Source: Hydrogenophaga sp. IBVHS1
GTDB lineage: Bacteria; Pseudomonadota; Gammaproteobacteria; Burkholderiales; Burkholderiaceae_C
Direction: 5' to 3'
Assembly (NCBI RefSeq): GCF_002127265.1
Contig: NZ_NFUU01000001.1
Location: 1,302,001 to 1,366,000, forward strand
Length of the DNA stretch: 64,000 nt
Shown: positions 62,321 through 64,000 of the stretch, in pieces
How the letters are laid out: each line of letters starts with the position of its first letter
Numbering within the stretch: position 1 is the first letter of the stretch
The notes under the pieces: model-generated
The model's input: only the letters and a program-made list of their open reading frames with translations
Databases searched by the model: none
What the model was told of the DNA's origin: nothing
Made by a program: the position numbers and the translations under genes

Positions 62321-62793
62321 TTGAGCTCGAAGGTCGCGGACTGGATGTACTGCTTGCCGGTCTGTGGCTTGCCGACGTTGGCGGTGGACAGTGGTATGCG
62401 GACCTCCGAGGGGCTGTCGCGCATGTCTTCTGCCGCGGCGTCAATGCGGATCTCATAGCCTGCGTCGATCAGCGCATCGGCCAGATCGGCGGTGACCTTG
62501 AGTGTTCGCCCTGCGCCCACGCTGGCGCCGGTGACGCCGTCCAGCCGCTTGGTGTCACCGGCCGAGAGTCGGCTCCAGTCGGACAAGTGCTTGTGGTACT
62601 TGGCCTTGCCGCCAGCGACCCACAGCGTTCGCACATAGGCGCCCTTGGCATCGGTCAGGTACGCCGCCAGGTAGGCGCCGTCGCCGCCGTAGTTCTTGAG
62701 CTGGGCGGTCAGCGTGAGTGGACGGCTGTGTGCAAGAGCGGGGAGGGCGGTCGCACAAGCGGCTGTCAGAAGAGTCAAAAGGGGTCTGGACAT
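62317..62793 (-). CDS. DUF2271-family secreted protein
   Basis: A 158-residue exported protein. The start MSRPLLTLLTAACATALPALA gives a signal peptide (ATG preceded by CGGAGCA); longer in-frame start codons are less likely. The mature domain begins RPLTLTAQLKNYGGDGAYLAAYLTD and contains KYHKHLSDWSRL and GASVGAGRTLKVTADLADALIDAGYEIRID, the DUF2271 pattern. The family is found next to PepSY and ApbE genes; a role as periplasmic carrier or acceptor protein with covalent flavin is possible but unproven. It overlaps the following gene by four bases. Confidence 0.86.
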   Translation of the reverse strand: MSRPLLTLLTAACATALPALAHSRPLTLTAQLKNYGGDGAYLAAYLTDAKGAYVRTLWVAGGKAKYHKHLSDWSRLSAGDTKRLDGVTGASVGAGRTLKVTADLADALIDAGYEIRIDAAAEDMRDSPSEVRIPLSTANVGKPQTGKQYIQSATFELK

Positions 62794-62818
62794 GGTGATG
62801 CTCCGGTGGGGGTCGTGG

Positions 62819-63142
62819 TTATTCGGAATTGCGATCACGATCGCGATCGCGGTCTCGTTGGTGGTCGTCCTGCTTCAGCTTCAACACCTTCAGGGTTTCC
62901 GGGTCGATCCTGGCCTTGAAGGTGCGGCCCAGGGCATCTGTGCCCCGCACTTCGTAGCAGCCGTCATCGATCTTCAGCCGTTGTATCTGCCAGCCCTGAG
63001 CGGCAGCCATCTGCCGCACGGCATCGCGTGACTGCCAGCGACTCAGCGGCGCATCGCAGTCATCGTCGGCCAGCACGGGCAGCGCGGCCAGGCTGAGTGA
63101 CAGCGCCAGCAAGCCATGGCGCAATAAGGGGAGGGGGTTCAT
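62819..63142 (-). CDS. Small secreted PepSY-domain protein
   Basis: A 107-residue protein with signal peptide (MNPLPLLRHGLLALSLSLAALPVLA) and one PepSY-type domain of about 75 residues: LSRWQSRDAVRQMAAAQGWQI, LKIDDGCYEVRGTDALGRTFKARIDPETLKVLKL. It ends with a basic/acidic tail (DDHQRDRDRDRDRNSE). It is the first gene of the minus-strand operon PepSY-DUF2271-PepSY/flavodoxin-ApbE, and its promoter must lie in 63143-63318. Confidence 0.87.
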   Translation of the reverse strand: MNPLPLLRHGLLALSLSLAALPVLADDDCDAPLSRWQSRDAVRQMAAAQGWQIQRLKIDDGCYEVRGTDALGRTFKARIDPETLKVLKLKQDDHQRDRDRDRDRNSE

Positions 63143-63318
63143 GGAAAGCTCTTTCAAGTCGGGTCAGCGCGCGTCAGAAGAATCTGGGCGCTCACTCCGG
63201 ATAAGCCAAGCGTGGTGTGACCACTGGAGCAGGTGCGTTGAAGCAGAGAGGGTTGCAGCGCTTTCTTCAGGGGGCACGTTCAAGACGTCAAGAACCAGTC
63301 GAACAAATGCTCTGCTGT

Positions 63319-64000
63319 TCAATGAACCATCAGCACGGGGAGCGTCATCGACCGCAGGATGGTGCGCGTGAAACCGCCCAGGACCCATTCGCGAGCCCGG
63401 CTGTGGCCATAGCAGCCCATGACGAGCAGGTCAGCACCCAGATCTGCCGCCCTCGACAGCACCTGGTCGCCGGCTTCGGCGTGCTCAGGGCCGCCGTCGT
63501 GGCAGATGACCGAGACGCCATGGGGTTGCAGGTACCGTTCGAGCGCTCGCAGGGAGGCGCCGGCCTCTTCACCGTAAGACAGCACATGGACTTTGCGGGC
63601 ACGCTGCAGCCAGGGCAGTGCGGCCGTTACTGCGCGAGCCGATTCCCGCGTCTCCTTCCAGGCCACCAGCACCTGGCGGCCCACCGGAGGGATGGAGCCG
63701 GTGTGGGGCAGCACGAGCGCAGGTCGCCCGCTTTGCACCAGCGCCCCGGGCAAGAAATCCGCCGGCAGTTCCCCTGCGGCAGGATCGTCCGCATCGCGTT
63801 GGCCGAGGATCATCAGGTCGGCGTACAGCGCACGATGGGCAAAGCCCCACGGCCCCTCCACCAGGGGTTTGGCCCAGTGGAGGCGGCTGGAGCCTGCAGC
63901 CGCCTTCATGAAAGTTGCGTGCGCCTTCTGGAGGCACGCTTCGTCGAATTCCTGCATCAGTGCGATGGCTGAAGACGACCCTTCCAGTGCCATGGGGTGG
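63319..64000 (-). CDS. Universal stress protein, 5' end beyond the window
   Basis: The 3' 227 codons of a two-domain-length universal stress protein (families have about 280 residues). The frame is open to the window edge beyond the internal ATG at 63993. The C-terminal domain (about the last 125 residues shown) starts GRQVLVAWKETRESARAVTAALPWL and ends in ADLGADLLVMGCYGHSRAREWVLGGFTRTILRSMTLPVLMVH with the ATP-binding G-x2-G-x9-G(S/T)-like motif. The N-terminal domain is less typical. Membership in stress or redox response is a family-level inference. Confidence 0.88.
   Translation of the reverse strand, partial: HPMALEGSSSAIALMQEFDEACLQKAHATFMKAAAGSSRLHWAKPLVEGPWGFAHRALYADLMILGQRDADDPAAGELPADFLPGALVQSGRPALVLPHTGSIPPVGRQVLVAWKETRESARAVTAALPWLQRARKVHVLSYGEEAGASLRALERYLQPHGVSVICHDGGPEHAEAGDQVLSRAADLGADLLVMGCYGHSRAREWVLGGFTRTILRSMTLPVLMVH

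Noticed and set aside
1..64000. tRNA, rRNA, CRISPR, transposase, phage integrase, origin of replication
   Set aside because: I looked for each and saw no supporting sequence; a dedicated search such as covariance models would be decisive for RNA genes.

Overview
The window is 64 kb of high-GC, gene-dense chromosome from a betaproteobacterium, most probably Burkholderiales/Comamonadaceae (a Hydrogenophaga-like genus is my inference). The reasons are a Bug-type receptor tail, an SOS-controlled imuA-imuB-dnaE2 cassette, many ATGA/GTGA start-stop overlaps, TTG and GTG starts, and abundant LysR/AraC regulators. I see no rRNA, tRNA, CRISPR array, phage or insertion sequence.

Layout. 0-1.3 kb: end of a Bug receptor gene and a TRAP solute receptor. 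1.3-2.9 kb: a hipBA toxin-antitoxin pair with a readable promoter and twin operators. 3-8.2 kb: the mutasome operon behind a perfect LexA box. 8.2-25.2 kb: mostly core genes: PpiC foldase, an AI-2E/GAF fusion, double GNAT, lipoprotein esterase, EVE protein, chemoreceptor with CheW, type II NADH dehydrogenase, MscS channel, two methyltransferases, OsmC, AraC and AsmA. 25.3-28.9 kb: an Mla/Ttg2-like lipid transporter. 28.9-38.7 kb: one minus-strand pentose operon (LacI, xylB, xylA, a TIM-barrel isomerase, a Gfo/Idh dehydrogenase and a ribose-type ABC transporter) with a 22-bp perfect palindrome just upstream of the lacI start.

38.9-54.2 kb is the accessory part. It holds a fasciclin protein and then many small transcription units next to six regulators (two LysR, three AraC, one TetR). 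At 46-51.2 kb an AraC gene is divergent from a methyltransferase, a DUF3455 lipoprotein, a vanadium-haloperoxidase-fold protein and a two-Rossmann flavoprotein. This looks like an undescribed small-molecule modification locus and is my leading candidate for a new system. A related methyltransferase and related AraC gene lie together at 20.5-23.1 kb. Two nearly identical 38-bp direct repeats bracket a DUF2846 lipoprotein and a glycolipid-binding-like gene near 52 kb.

54.2-64 kb: a secreted coiled-coil repeat protein, a fibronectin-type-III lipoprotein, a P-type cation ATPase, a four-gene flavin redox operon (PepSY, DUF2271, PepSY-flavodoxin-reductase fusion, ApbE) and the 3' part of a universal stress protein gene that runs off the edge.
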